Positions 51,977 to 60,643 of a stretch of DNA of 64,000 nt are shown in pieces. The stretch spans positions 22,635 to 86,634 of the forward strand of contig DFCS01000003.1 of the NCBI GenBank assembly GCA_002367105.1, written 5' to 3'. Position 1 is the first letter of the stretch; every line of letters starts with the position of its first letter. A program made the translations under genes and the position numbers. The notes beneath the pieces were generated by a model. The model was not told the origin of the DNA and ran no database searches. It saw only the letters and a list, made by a program, of their open reading frames with translations. Source of the DNA: Hungatella sp. UBA3048. Its GTDB lineage: Bacteria > Bacillota > Clostridia > Lachnospirales > Lachnospiraceae.

Positions 51977-54079
51977 TTAAATCTCCATAATTTCAAAATC
52001 ACCGAATAATGTTCTCCCCATGCCGATGGAACCACAGCCAAACATACCGTACCGGAAGCTGTCATCTTTCATCTCTGATATTTTCTCATCATCTATGGAC
52101 AAGGTAATTATATCACCAACCGCTTCCAGAGTCAGTTTATAAGCAGTTCCATGTTTCCAGGTAAAATCAGTTTCTATTATTTTTTTATAACCAAAATCAT
52201 TTTTATAAAATGCTGCTTTACCTTCTTCTGAAAATCCGGCAAGATATCCACGCATTGCACCCTGAGCCCGGATTTGTAACAGGTGGCTTTCCCCATTGAT
52301 CGGAGTAACCGGCACTGTCAGCCTTACATCTTTTGAAAAATAATTACCGGCATAGGCAAAGGCCGGCTCACACCTCATTAGAGACAGCGCATCTCCGTCT
52401 TTCCCCCAGGCTCCATGATTGACAGAAAATGGGGTAATTGTACCAAATTCATTTCGCTGCTTTGCGATTTTAACAGTATACCTGCTTTTACCTGTAATAT
52501 AAAATTCATCTAAGTATAAAAATCCCAGGGTTTTGGCTTTCGCAACAGAATAACCTTCAATTACAATACCTGCTTCATCAATTAAATCCCCGTCTACCTC
52601 CGGTATCACAAAGGTCACGTCAATCCATTCCCCCTGCACTAATTTAATATATCCCTGTAAATGCTCTTTCTTATCGCTCATGGAACGAACATATGGCGCT
52701 ATCCCAAGTGTTTCCCAGCCATTCCATTGATCCAGATAAAGCTTCATGGATACTGTCTGGCCCGGATATGCCGTAGGTGTAAATACTGGCATATAACGCT
52801 CATCAGAAAATTCATCCCGGCGGTAAAAAGGTTTATAGTACAGCTTACACTGATTTCCGCGTGTCATCCGGTCGACTAATATCTTTAGCGAACCGTTTCC
52901 TTTATATGCTACATCAGTGGAATGGCTTGCAGTACAATAAAATGAATTTGATATCCGCATATTATGAGTAGATCCCGGCAGTTCAAAATCAAAATGAACT
53001 TCTCCATCTTTTATACTATCAAGCAGAGAGACCGGGGCTTCTTTCTCAGCCAGTCTGTACCCCAGCAGAGCAACCTCTTTCGCGTAAGTAGGTACATCCA
53101 GATTGTTTAAATAACCGGAAATTCCAGATAGAATAATACCATCATTCATTGGCTTGCGATACTTTTCCGGCAGTCCTCCGATCCCGCACATAACACCCAG
53201 CACGGTTCCTACGTTGCCTGCATTGCAGTCAGTATCCCAGCCGCACATGGTCGCAATTTCAACGGTCCTTGCAAAATCTCCGTTCCCATATGCCATGGAT
53301 AATGCGCATACACCTGCGTTAGGTATAATATGGCAGACACCGCCGTATTTATCATATCCCCAATCACGTACCAGCATGTTATAACAATCCCGCCAATTAT
53401 TATTTTTTTTGTAATAATCAAGGACTGCATTTACAACCTTTGCATATATGCTATGATCTGGGATTTGTGACAGCCCCACTTGAATAATTTCATGAATATC
53501 CCGGCATTGGAAGGCATGGGCAATGCATGCACAGAAGAAACGGGCTCCATAAACTCCTTCTCCGTCATGTGACACACTGGCGGCACTCTGCCCGAATTCA
53601 GCTGCTTTGTCCGGCTGGCATGGATTTACCAGTCCCCAGGTATCAATAAATATCTGGCCTCCGATCTGTTCTGCAAGTAATTGGCCATTTTGATTCATCG
53701 ACCCTGATTGGGGTGCAGGAATGCCATGCTTTAAGTTTAAGTAAGCAGTATGCTCCGTACTGATGCCATAGCCGCCCCACCAGAACATGCCAACACCCTC
53801 ACGGGCATAATTAAGCCATGCCCGGGCAACATCCTGGGGTTTTAAATTACCGTCTTTTGCATCGTCATATAAAGCCCGAAGAAAATAAACCGGCCCATTC
53901 ACATCATCATCAGCAGCAAAATTTTTAAAGTCTTTTACATAATCCGTGATTTCACCGTATGTATTTAAAATACGTTCATAGGTCCATATCGTCGGCTCTA
54001 CAGGAGCCCCTAAACGGATCCCAATATTCATCCCTAAAAATCCGGAATATACCTTTTCCAAGTATTGATCAGGTATCAT
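51977..54079 (-). CDS. Large ADP-ribosylglycohydrolase-family protein with C-terminal lectin-like domain
   Basis: A 700-aa protein. Residues 1-330 have the ADP-ribosylglycohydrolase (DraG/ARH) fold: FLGMNIGIRLGAPVEPTIW, AADDDVNGPVYFLRALYDD and the metal-binding MCGWDTDCNAGNVGTVLGVM. Residues 340-700 look like one or two beta-sandwich modules (FDFELPGSTHNMRISNSFY; YKLTLEAVGDIITLSIDDE), the latter resembling laminin-G/glycan-binding domains. No signal peptide. The family cleaves N- or O-glycosidic bonds of ADP-ribose and ribose-like groups; the sandwich domains suggest the substrate here is a glycan or glycoside. Confidence 0.83.
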   Translation of the reverse strand: MIPDQYLEKVYSGFLGMNIGIRLGAPVEPTIWTYERILNTYGEITDYVKDFKNFAADDDVNGPVYFLRALYDDAKDGNLKPQDVARAWLNYAREGVGMFWWGGYGISTEHTAYLNLKHGIPAPQSGSMNQNGQLLAEQIGGQIFIDTWGLVNPCQPDKAAEFGQSAASVSHDGEGVYGARFFCACIAHAFQCRDIHEIIQVGLSQIPDHSIYAKVVNAVLDYYKKNNNWRDCYNMLVRDWGYDKYGGVCHIIPNAGVCALSMAYGNGDFARTVEIATMCGWDTDCNAGNVGTVLGVMCGIGGLPEKYRKPMNDGIILSGISGYLNNLDVPTYAKEVALLGYRLAEKEAPVSLLDSIKDGEVHFDFELPGSTHNMRISNSFYCTASHSTDVAYKGNGSLKILVDRMTRGNQCKLYYKPFYRRDEFSDERYMPVFTPTAYPGQTVSMKLYLDQWNGWETLGIAPYVRSMSDKKEHLQGYIKLVQGEWIDVTFVIPEVDGDLIDEAGIVIEGYSVAKAKTLGFLYLDEFYITGKSRYTVKIAKQRNEFGTITPFSVNHGAWGKDGDALSLMRCEPAFAYAGNYFSKDVRLTVPVTPINGESHLLQIRAQGAMRGYLAGFSEEGKAAFYKNDFGYKKIIETDFTWKHGTAYKLTLEAVGDIITLSIDDEKISEMKDDSFRYGMFGCGSIGMGRTLFGDFEIMEI

Positions 54080-54101
54080 ATTTTCATTCTCCTTTGATCA
54101 C

Positions 54102-54136
54102 TATGACCTGTCTGTCAATCAGACAGACAGGTCATA
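54102..54136 (-). other. Perfect 15-bp intercistronic hairpin
   Basis: TATGACCTGTCTGTC (54102-54116) and its complement (54122-54136) close a 5-nt loop between the two ADP-ribosylglycohydrolase genes. There is no U-tract on the minus strand, so it is not a classical terminator; it may stabilise or process the upstream mRNA. Confidence 0.7.
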
Positions 54137-54141
54137 TGATA

Positions 54142-55131
54142 TTATTTAATTAAGGCTGCTAATTTGGCTGCACGGTCAAAGATATCAATTCCTTTTGTAA
54201 AGCCTAAACAGGTTCCGGATGGATATCTGGTTTTTTGCAGCCACTTCTCCGGTATTCCTTTTGCACCGTATTTTGCTCCGAGAACGGCTCCAGCTACAGC
54301 TCCTATGGTATCTGCATCCCGTCCAAAATTGCCGGCGAGAATTAGTCCTGACTTAAAACTGCTATGTTCTAATTTCAGGCAGCCAAACACCTCAGGCAAC
54401 GCCTCCGCCACCGTAGAACGGTGTGTTGAGAATAATTCATAATGCAATGGCATCCAGGCATCTGCAATATCACCTTTTGCATCATCTACAATCTTAAAGG
54501 CACGTAATAATGTTTCCCTGAACCAGGACCCTTTTGGTGCTGTATTTAAAACAGCGTCTAATATTTCGTCCATGGAAGCATCAACCATTGCCAAAGATAC
54601 TGCAACGGCAACGGCCTGAGCTCCCCATACGCCATCCATATGGTGGCTTACGCTGGCATCAATTTCCGCCAGTCTGGCTGCTCTTTCCGGATCCCCTGCG
54701 CATAGGATACCAATTGGACCGCTTCTCATAGCAGCTCCATCACTTAAGTAGTAAGCATTGAACCTTCCTGATTCCGGCGGACGCATGCCTCTGCGCAGAT
54801 TATTGCATGCTTCCACTTCGCTTACACCGCCGCGTTTTAACTCATCTTCTGTTGCCACATGTCTTAACCACATAGTTACTACATCTTCTGAAGTAAAATC
54901 ACCGCCGGCTTCAATCATAGTTTCTGCCGTCAAAAGGGCAAATTCCGTATCGTCCGTACTCCAGGAAGAACCTTTATTAAAATCTGTAGTTATTCCATAA
55001 TCTCTCTGGTTTTCCGGGCTTCTTGCAGCATCCCCGAAGGAGTCACCGATCGCTAAACCGCCCAGTGAACCGATTGCTTTATTAAGCGCAACTTCTTTAT
55101 TTTGAATCAGATATTCTCTTGTTAACATCAT
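54142..55131 (-). CDS. ADP-ribosylglycohydrolase-family enzyme
   Basis: A 329-aa enzyme of the DraG/ARH family. Metal-ligand motifs are intact: GSLGGLAIGDSFGDAARS, SSWSTDDTEFALLTAETMI at the first site and GRDADTIGAVAGAVLGAKYG at the second. Known members remove ADP-ribose from proteins or hydrolyse ADP-ribosyl and related N-glycosides. It lies 20 nt after the binding-protein gene of an ABC importer, so its substrate is probably an imported compound rather than a modified protein. Confidence 0.92.
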   Translation of the reverse strand: MMLTREYLIQNKEVALNKAIGSLGGLAIGDSFGDAARSPENQRDYGITTDFNKGSSWSTDDTEFALLTAETMIEAGGDFTSEDVVTMWLRHVATEDELKRGGVSEVEACNNLRRGMRPPESGRFNAYYLSDGAAMRSGPIGILCAGDPERAARLAEIDASVSHHMDGVWGAQAVAVAVSLAMVDASMDEILDAVLNTAPKGSWFRETLLRAFKIVDDAKGDIADAWMPLHYELFSTHRSTVAEALPEVFGCLKLEHSSFKSGLILAGNFGRDADTIGAVAGAVLGAKYGAKGIPEKWLQKTRYPSGTCLGFTKGIDIFDRAAKLAALIK

Positions 55132-55151
55132 ACGTTCCTTTCTTCCCTTGA

Positions 55152-56627
55152 TTATTTCAGTATCGTGTTCGCGTATTCAGTAATTTCTGCTCCGCCTAAT
55201 GCATTCCAATCTGCAACAAATTGATCGAATTCATCAATGGAACGGTTACCGCTTATTACATCCGCTGCAAATTCTATGTAAAGCGCCTGACTTGCATCCC
55301 AGTTTGTTGCATATTCATCGGGTATAACAAATGCATTGTCAAAAGAAGAATAGGTATTGACCATGTCTAAAGATTTAAGGGCTGCATCGCTGAAATACGG
55401 AGTCTTACCTGATATAGGCGCATCAAAATTTGCAATTGATTCATGGAAACGAGGCCACCATTCCGATATTTTATCGGTTAATACAACTTCATTATTCTCT
55501 ATATTGTATTCTTCACCTTCGTAACCCAATTTATCAAGAAGCTGGCCTTCCTTACCGGCCATATACTCTAAGACTGCAAAAGCAACATCCTTATTATCCG
55601 AATATTTGCTGATAGCCCAGCCGCGGGATTCCTTACTGACATCACCTGGAGTATATCCTTGTGCTTCACCTTTTGCCGGCGGAAGAATTACTAACTTTGC
55701 ATTTTCACCATTTTGGGTAACCATCTTATTATTGTAAACATTTACGACACTGCCTTGGGTTCCGCTTACAACTCCAACGTCACCATTATAAAAGGCACTT
55801 TCTTTTGTGTCCCATTTTTTTGTCAGCCATTCATTATCCAATAATCCCTCTTTATAAAGCTCTGCATAAAATGCCAATTTTTCTTTTTCTGCATTTGTTA
55901 CTTTACTGTAAACATATTTATCTCCATCTTTTATCCAGGTCGTCTTAACTCCAAACGCCAGATTAAATACGGTATCCAGTTCGGCTATATCTCCGGGTAC
56001 GGTAAATGCAGCTTTTAGATTGTTGTTCTCTTTTAATTCCTGAAAAAATGCTTTATAATTATCAGTAGTAGGATTATCCAAAAGTGTTTTACTTGATTTT
56101 GCTGCATCAAACCAGTCTTGTCTCACAACCGGAACTTTTATTCTATCCGGTGACAGCCATAAAAGATATGGATAGTTCTCTAATCTTTCCTTGTTATATG
56201 GCTGCATCAGTGCTTTAATATTCGTTGAATTACTGACATATTGGGTCAAGTCTTCCAGGATTCCCTGGGTAATGGCAAATTGATAATCTCCCCCCTGGAA
56301 ATACATCAGATCCGGAATTTCGCCGCTTTGAAGCAACAGACTCATACTTTCTGAATAAGTACCATCAGAGATCGGCGCCAGTTCAATATGTACTTCCCGG
56401 CCAAGCTCTTTTGATACACCGCTGCTTACTGCCTCCAGAAATTTTACGGAAACTTCATCGTCTGCTGACAAATCCTTTATTACTGCCTTAATTGTTACAG
56501 ATGATGAATCATTCGTGCTGTCCTGAGTGCTCTGTACATTGGAACCGGAATCAATCTTTTTTCCGCAGCCAGCCAGGGACAGTATTGCCATTCCCATAAC
56601 TAATAAATATGAAATTGTTTTTTTCAT
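55152..56627 (-). CDS. ABC transporter extracellular solute-binding lipoprotein
   Basis: A 491-aa lipoprotein with lipobox SLAGC (Cys21) and a linker rich in Ser/Thr/Asn. The body has the LipO/LplA-like binding fold: EIPDLMYFQGGDYQFAITQG, GYTPGDVSKESRGWAISKYS, KDVAFAVLEYMAGKEGQLL. It captures substrate for the two permeases upstream. Nothing in its sequence tells the ligand; the binding-protein group usually takes oligosaccharides. A 62-nt gap separates it from the permease gene. Confidence 0.92.
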   Translation of the reverse strand: MKKTISYLLVMGMAILSLAGCGKKIDSGSNVQSTQDSTNDSSSVTIKAVIKDLSADDEVSVKFLEAVSSGVSKELGREVHIELAPISDGTYSESMSLLLQSGEIPDLMYFQGGDYQFAITQGILEDLTQYVSNSTNIKALMQPYNKERLENYPYLLWLSPDRIKVPVVRQDWFDAAKSSKTLLDNPTTDNYKAFFQELKENNNLKAAFTVPGDIAELDTVFNLAFGVKTTWIKDGDKYVYSKVTNAEKEKLAFYAELYKEGLLDNEWLTKKWDTKESAFYNGDVGVVSGTQGSVVNVYNNKMVTQNGENAKLVILPPAKGEAQGYTPGDVSKESRGWAISKYSDNKDVAFAVLEYMAGKEGQLLDKLGYEGEEYNIENNEVVLTDKISEWWPRFHESIANFDAPISGKTPYFSDAALKSLDMVNTYSSFDNAFVIPDEYATNWDASQALYIEFAADVISGNRSIDEFDQFVADWNALGGAEITEYANTILK

Positions 56628-56689
56628 TGCATACCCTCCATATAATTTATATAATTTTATCTATGCCTTCCCGAAAAGCAAACAATTAT

Positions 56690-57595
56690 CTACTCTTTCA
56701 CACCTCCTGACATAACACCATTGGTATAGTATTTAAGAATAATTGGATATAATAATAAAATTGGTACAACAGCCACTACAATGGTTGCAGCTTTTAAGGA
56801 AGCGTTATCCAGTTGTGCAATATTATTATTAGCTAAAATATTGGATGCACCGACAATTACCTGTGAATCTGAATTAACCACAAATTGTCTTAAAAGCACC
56901 TGTAAAACAGTATGATTTTTGCTGGTTAAAAAGATACTGGATTTAAAAAATTCATTCCAGCGGAACACCGCATAAAACATTCCTACCGTAATTAATGGGA
57001 TTTTGCACAAAGGTATCATGATCTTAAATAAGATGTTATAATGCCCAGCTCCATCTATTCTTGCAGCTTCCTGAATGGAAGCCGGAACCTCTTCCATAAA
57101 TCTCATTAATATAATTAGATAATAAACATTTACACTTCTGTAAATAACCATAGAAAACAGGTTATCCAATAAATGAATATTTTTCATTAAAAAATATTCC
57201 TGTACAATGCCCGGCTCAAATATCATCATAATAATGAAGAAGTACATAAAGACCTTTTTACCAACCAGTCCCGGCCTTGTTAAAACATAAGCCGCACTGG
57301 CAGTCAATATAATATTTAAAAACACACCGGCAACCGTAATAAACAATGAGTTCAGTATACTTCTGATTACAATAGGCTGTCCTAAAATAACCTGATAGTT
57401 CACCGTGGAAAATCCTTTGGGCAGGATATCATATCCTTTCAGGCCATGAACGAAATCCGGTTGTGAAAGAGATCTTGCCAGGATATTCAATAATGGAACC
57501 AACATGCATAGAGCTAAAAGCATCATAATAAAGCCGCATAGAAGTTTACCGATTGATAGTTTCTTTCTTTTCATACTTTTCCTCCTACCATGCAC
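56690..57595 (-). CDS. Carbohydrate ABC transporter permease (LplC-like)
   Basis: A 301-aa permease with about six membrane segments; the EAA loop is EAARIDGAGHYNILFKIMIP near residue 185, and the end (LLYPIILKYYTNGVMSGGVKE is the pattern, ending GGVKE) is standard for LplC. An in-frame ATG a few codons into the open frame (MKRKKLSIGKLL) could be the true start; the annotated start overlaps the upstream permease by 11 nt. Confidence 0.9.
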   Translation of the reverse strand: MHGRRKSMKRKKLSIGKLLCGFIMMLLALCMLVPLLNILARSLSQPDFVHGLKGYDILPKGFSTVNYQVILGQPIVIRSILNSLFITVAGVFLNIILTASAAYVLTRPGLVGKKVFMYFFIIMMIFEPGIVQEYFLMKNIHLLDNLFSMVIYRSVNVYYLIILMRFMEEVPASIQEAARIDGAGHYNILFKIMIPLCKIPLITVGMFYAVFRWNEFFKSSIFLTSKNHTVLQVLLRQFVVNSDSQVIVGASNILANNNIAQLDNASLKAATIVVAVVPILLLYPIILKYYTNGVMSGGVKE

Positions 57596-58508
57596 CCTTA
57601 CCAGTCAGCTTTTTAGAAAACAGATGGGTAGAAACAATTAAGAGTGTACCGATTACACCTTTAAATAGATTCGCTGCTGTTGCTAAGGAATACTGGGAAT
57701 TTTGCAGACCAATCCGATAAACATAGGTGTCTATGATATCAATCTTAGAATTAACTGCAGCATTGGTAAAGTTCAGCACCTGATCCAGACCTGCATTCAT
57801 AAAGAAACCGATATTCAGAATTAAAACAGTAACCATTGTTACAGCCAAAGCCGGCAGAACGATACTACCAACAATCTGAAAACGGTTAGCCCCGTCTATT
57901 TTTGCAGCTTCATACAGAGTTGGGTCAATCCCCATAATTGCCGTTAGATATACAATGGAATCCCACCCTATGGATCTCCAGGATTCTGATGCCAGCAGAA
58001 CCCATCTTATTGAACTTTTGCTGGTTAACAAATTTACTTTTTCAAAACCGAAACCGCTCAGAACGCTGTTTAATATCCCGGTAGAAGGGGATAAAAATTC
58101 AAACCATATTCCCGCAATTACAACCCAGGAAAGGAAATGCGGCAGATAAGAAATCACCTGTACACTCTTTCGGAAAGGACCTGCCTTGAATTCATTTAGC
58201 ATAATTGCAAAAATGATAGGCATCGGGAAAAAGAGAAATATCTTCATCGCACTGATAATCAAGGTATTTTCCAGTATCTGTAAAAATACCGGAGTCGAAA
58301 ATAACTTTTTAAAATATGTAAATCCTACAAACACATTGTCACCCTTAATCCGGTAATCATAAAATGCCAATTTCATACCAATGATCGGAATCACATGGAA
58401 TACAAAGAAATATATTAAAGTGGGCAGTAAGGTAAGATATAAAACCCGATCCCGCCAGATGCGCTTTAACTTTGATTGTGCCCCCCCTGCTTTTTGTTTT
58501 GCCATCAC
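57585..58508 (-). CDS. Carbohydrate ABC transporter permease (LplB-like)
   Basis: A 307-aa permease with about six membrane segments and the EAA loop EAAKIDGANRFQIVGSIVLP near residue 195. LplB-type features are HVIPIIGMKLAFYDYRIKG and SYLPHFLSWVVIAGIWFEFL. It begins 15 nt after the DUF4387 gene. As in the other importer of the window, no ATPase gene accompanies it, so a shared MsmK-type ATPase is presumed. Confidence 0.92.
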   Translation of the reverse strand: MMAKQKAGGAQSKLKRIWRDRVLYLTLLPTLIYFFVFHVIPIIGMKLAFYDYRIKGDNVFVGFTYFKKLFSTPVFLQILENTLIISAMKIFLFFPMPIIFAIMLNEFKAGPFRKSVQVISYLPHFLSWVVIAGIWFEFLSPSTGILNSVLSGFGFEKVNLLTSKSSIRWVLLASESWRSIGWDSIVYLTAIMGIDPTLYEAAKIDGANRFQIVGSIVLPALAVTMVTVLILNIGFFMNAGLDQVLNFTNAAVNSKIDIIDTYVYRIGLQNSQYSLATAANLFKGVIGTLLIVSTHLFSKKLTGKGAW

Positions 58509-58522
58509 CCGACACTCCCTTT

Positions 58523-58843
58523 CTAAATGCTGACGATTAATTCACTTAAAGGTGCATGTTGTTGTGCCCCATAAACATCGGTATCGTAACAAGTACCTGA
58601 TGATATTTTTCTCGCAAATGTAATTTTAAACCCCAGTGCCTTGTCATAAAAAACAATTTGTGTGATTTTATCCTCAGTCAACCGGTACAGATTGCAAATC
58701 GTGGTTTTATTAATAATATTGCTGTCTTTTATTTTTTGATATATTACCGGATCATCAAAAAGCACATCCAGAGTAATCTCAAAAGGTCCACTGTTCTTTG
58801 AACGTATTACTTTCGCACAATCATATAAACTGCATTCCGCCAT
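58523..58843 (-). CDS. DUF4387 (AtuA-associated) protein
   Basis: A 106-aa cytosolic protein of the DUF4387 family, whose members are separate counterparts of the C-terminal region of AtuA. Recognisable parts are CAKVIRSKNSGPFEITLDVL and the central IYQKIKDSNIINKTTICNLY. ATG at 58843 follows AAAGGAGGAG; an upstream in-frame ATG would overlap the AtuA gene. It always accompanies AtuA-like proteins and is probably a subunit of the same enzyme. Confidence 0.85.
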   Translation of the reverse strand: MAECSLYDCAKVIRSKNSGPFEITLDVLFDDPVIYQKIKDSNIINKTTICNLYRLTEDKITQIVFYDKALGFKITFARKISSGTCYDTDVYGAQQHAPLSELIVSI

Positions 58844-58862
58844 TTTTATCTCCTCCTTTCCA

Positions 58863-60227
58863 TTACATATCAGGGTATTCAATGGGAAACATCTGGCAGC
58901 TATCTTCCACTTCCATTAAATGATAAACAGAAAATTCATATACTGCACCGAAGGAAATATCACTTGGCGCGAATGGGAAAGCCAGATTTCCGGCAGTTGA
59001 TTTTCTTCCGGTATAACCATAATGAAGTAAACTGGATCGGAGCGAACCGCATACTGCATCGGCAAGTTCCTGGGACTTTGCAATTACCTCAAAAACGATT
59101 CCGACTTCGTGAGGTAATTCTTTCGAAGGTTCCAGCTCTCCCATTACACCATTCATTCCATAATTAATAAAGTGAATCGTATAATCTTCCTCCGGTATAT
59201 CCGAATAATAAGTTCTGACTTGTTCTTCTGCAAGTCTCTCTATTTCCTCTAACCGTGATATCATAAGAGAATCTCTTACACCCGCTACCACAAAGGTTCT
59301 GTAGGCAACCTTCATGGCTCCCTCTAATTTAATACAGTAAGGTTTTGATTGTTCGATCCTGCTTCCGGTTACAAATACGCTCTTTTCATCGACCTGTTTA
59401 AATTCACAATCTTTTAAATTTAAGATTATTCCCGGACCATGGAGGATATAAGGATGATCTTTTTCATAAAATGTATGTGCTGCCACGGAAAGAGGAGTGC
59501 AAATTCTATCATCAGATAATGGAGTAATCATAAATCCTTCTTCTGTTATGGTTCCAAGCATGCAGTCTTTCGTAGTTCCCGGTACGGCACAAAGGGCTGC
59601 ACACTCAAGAATCTTACCAGCATGATATCCATAGCTCAGCGGAAATCCGTGATACACGGCTACTGCAGCAAAGGGAGATGGGTCATAAGCTCTTCCGCAG
59701 ATTATGATATCAGCTCCCGATTCTAATGCTTTTACAATCGGTTCATGCCCCATCTGTGCCACAATACCATTGGTTAATTCCAACCGTTCTTCCGTCAATT
59801 CTTTTACAGAAAGACCCAACGGCTGAACTTTGCCATTATGTAACTTTTCTTTTACCGCTTCTTTAGGAATATCCGCCCATATAATTGCTACTTTTTGTGA
59901 TTGCAATGCTTGTTCCTTAAGAATTTCTTTTATAATATTCCAGGTCCATTCAACATGAACTCTTCCCCCGCTTCCTCCGGCTGACCCGATGATTACCGGA
60001 ATCCTGGCTTTTGCCCCCTCCGTTATCATAATTTCCAAGTCTTTTTTACAGGCTTTTTCACTTACAATTGCTACTCCGGCACCTAATTTATGCGGTCCTG
60101 CATCGGTGCTTCCCGCATCAACAACAATCGCATCCGGTTTATAAGACATTCCTTTTAGAAAAGAGGACTTGGGATATCCGTAACCAAGGATTCCACAGGG
60201 TGCCAGTATCTTTATTTCTTTCTTCAT
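58863..60227 (-). CDS. AtuA-like protein (DUF1446, acyclic terpene utilisation family)
   Basis: A 454-aa protein of the DUF1446/AtuA family, named from Pseudomonas terpene catabolism but widespread in Clostridia without that pathway; its reaction is not established. Family segments: ILAPCGILGYGYPKSSFL, VVDAGSTDAGPHKLGAG, VIIGSAGGSGGRVHVEW, ADIIICGRAYDPSPFAA. I chose the ATG at 60227, with GGAGG 4-5 nt upstream. It is the first gene of an operon with DUF4387, an ABC importer and two ADP-ribosylglycohydrolases, which makes terpene metabolism unlikely here. The DUF4387 gene, its likely partner subunit, starts 19 nt downstream. Confidence 0.88.
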   Translation of the reverse strand: MKKEIKILAPCGILGYGYPKSSFLKGMSYKPDAIVVDAGSTDAGPHKLGAGVAIVSEKACKKDLEIMITEGAKARIPVIIGSAGGSGGRVHVEWTWNIIKEILKEQALQSQKVAIIWADIPKEAVKEKLHNGKVQPLGLSVKELTEERLELTNGIVAQMGHEPIVKALESGADIIICGRAYDPSPFAAVAVYHGFPLSYGYHAGKILECAALCAVPGTTKDCMLGTITEEGFMITPLSDDRICTPLSVAAHTFYEKDHPYILHGPGIILNLKDCEFKQVDEKSVFVTGSRIEQSKPYCIKLEGAMKVAYRTFVVAGVRDSLMISRLEEIERLAEEQVRTYYSDIPEEDYTIHFINYGMNGVMGELEPSKELPHEVGIVFEVIAKSQELADAVCGSLRSSLLHYGYTGRKSTAGNLAFPFAPSDISFGAVYEFSVYHLMEVEDSCQMFPIEYPDM

Positions 60228-60271
60228 ATGACCTCCAGAATTCATTGTACTATTAAAGCTCATAAGTTTAT

Positions 60272-60298
60272 TAATCTAATTGTTTAACAATTAGATTA
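60272..60298. promoter_or_regulatory. 27-bp perfect palindrome at AtuA operon promoter
   Basis: TAATCTAATTGTT and its exact complement AACAATTAGATTA flank one central base. It overlaps the -10 box and the expected start site of the operon promoter, the classic place for a repressor. The nearby GntR/FadR-family regulator is the best candidate to bind it. Confidence 0.75.
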
Positions 60299-60322
60299 TA
60301 GCACAATTATCCATCAAGTCAA
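60295..60322 (-). promoter_or_regulatory. Promoter of the AtuA operon
   Basis: On the minus strand: TTGACT (60322-60317), 16-bp spacer, TATAAT (60300-60295), about 70 bp before the AtuA start codon. Confidence 0.82.
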
Positions 60323-60349
60323 TAAAATTTAATCATTTTATATCCAAAT

Positions 60350-60418
60350 TTACCAACCAAACTTTTCTGCCATATCATTAAATATTTTTTCACCGTTCAT
60401 CTTCCCACAGTCTTTCAT
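60350..60418 (-). other. 22-codon fragment, possible gene remnant
   Basis: An open frame encoding MKDCGKMNGEKIFNDMAEK plus FGW, between two promoter-like pairs. The only purine-rich ribosome-like site, AAGGAG, is about 25 nt upstream, too far for normal initiation. The stretch looks protein-like and may be the tail of a gene lost here. I recognise no family. Confidence 0.25.
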
Positions 60419-60569
60419 ATAAATGACTGAACAGGCTTCTACTCCTTTTCTTCCCTTTGATTTTATGTCTATTATATCAGTACCCCCAGGCTCTTTCAAT
60501 TTTTTCGGCAAGGCTATAAGACAGACTGAAGCCGAGTCGACATGTGGGAGCCGTAGCCCTATTCACAAA

Positions 60570-60640
60570 AATATGCTCCCTCCTAAGTGACAAGCTTTTA
60601 TTATTTCACTTGTCAACCTGGAAGAGAGCATATTAGATTT
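60570..60640 (-). terminator. Branched terminator after DUF5692-like gene
   Basis: On the minus strand AATATGCTC pairs with GAGCATATT (arms 60626-60634 and 60570-60578), an inner TGACAAG pairs with CTTGTCA (60609-60615 and 60588-60594), and the CTTCC/GGAGG pieces between them can also pair. TTTTTG follows. Confidence 0.75.
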
Positions 60641-60643
60641 CAT

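Larger units (their letters stand above)
60228..60643. other. Intergenic region upstream of AtuA operon
   Basis: These 416 nt hold the AtuA operon promoter with its 27-bp palindrome, a 22-codon fragment (60350-60418), a second, upstream promoter-like pair (TTGAAA-17-TATAAT on the minus strand at 60499-60471), and the terminator of the DUF5692-like gene (60570-60640). Confidence 0.7.

Noticed and set aside
60501..60566. A structured RNA or T-box in the GC-richer stretch upstream of the AtuA promoter
   Set aside because: I could not form a convincing stem set, and it lies between a terminator and the promoters rather than in a transcribed leader.
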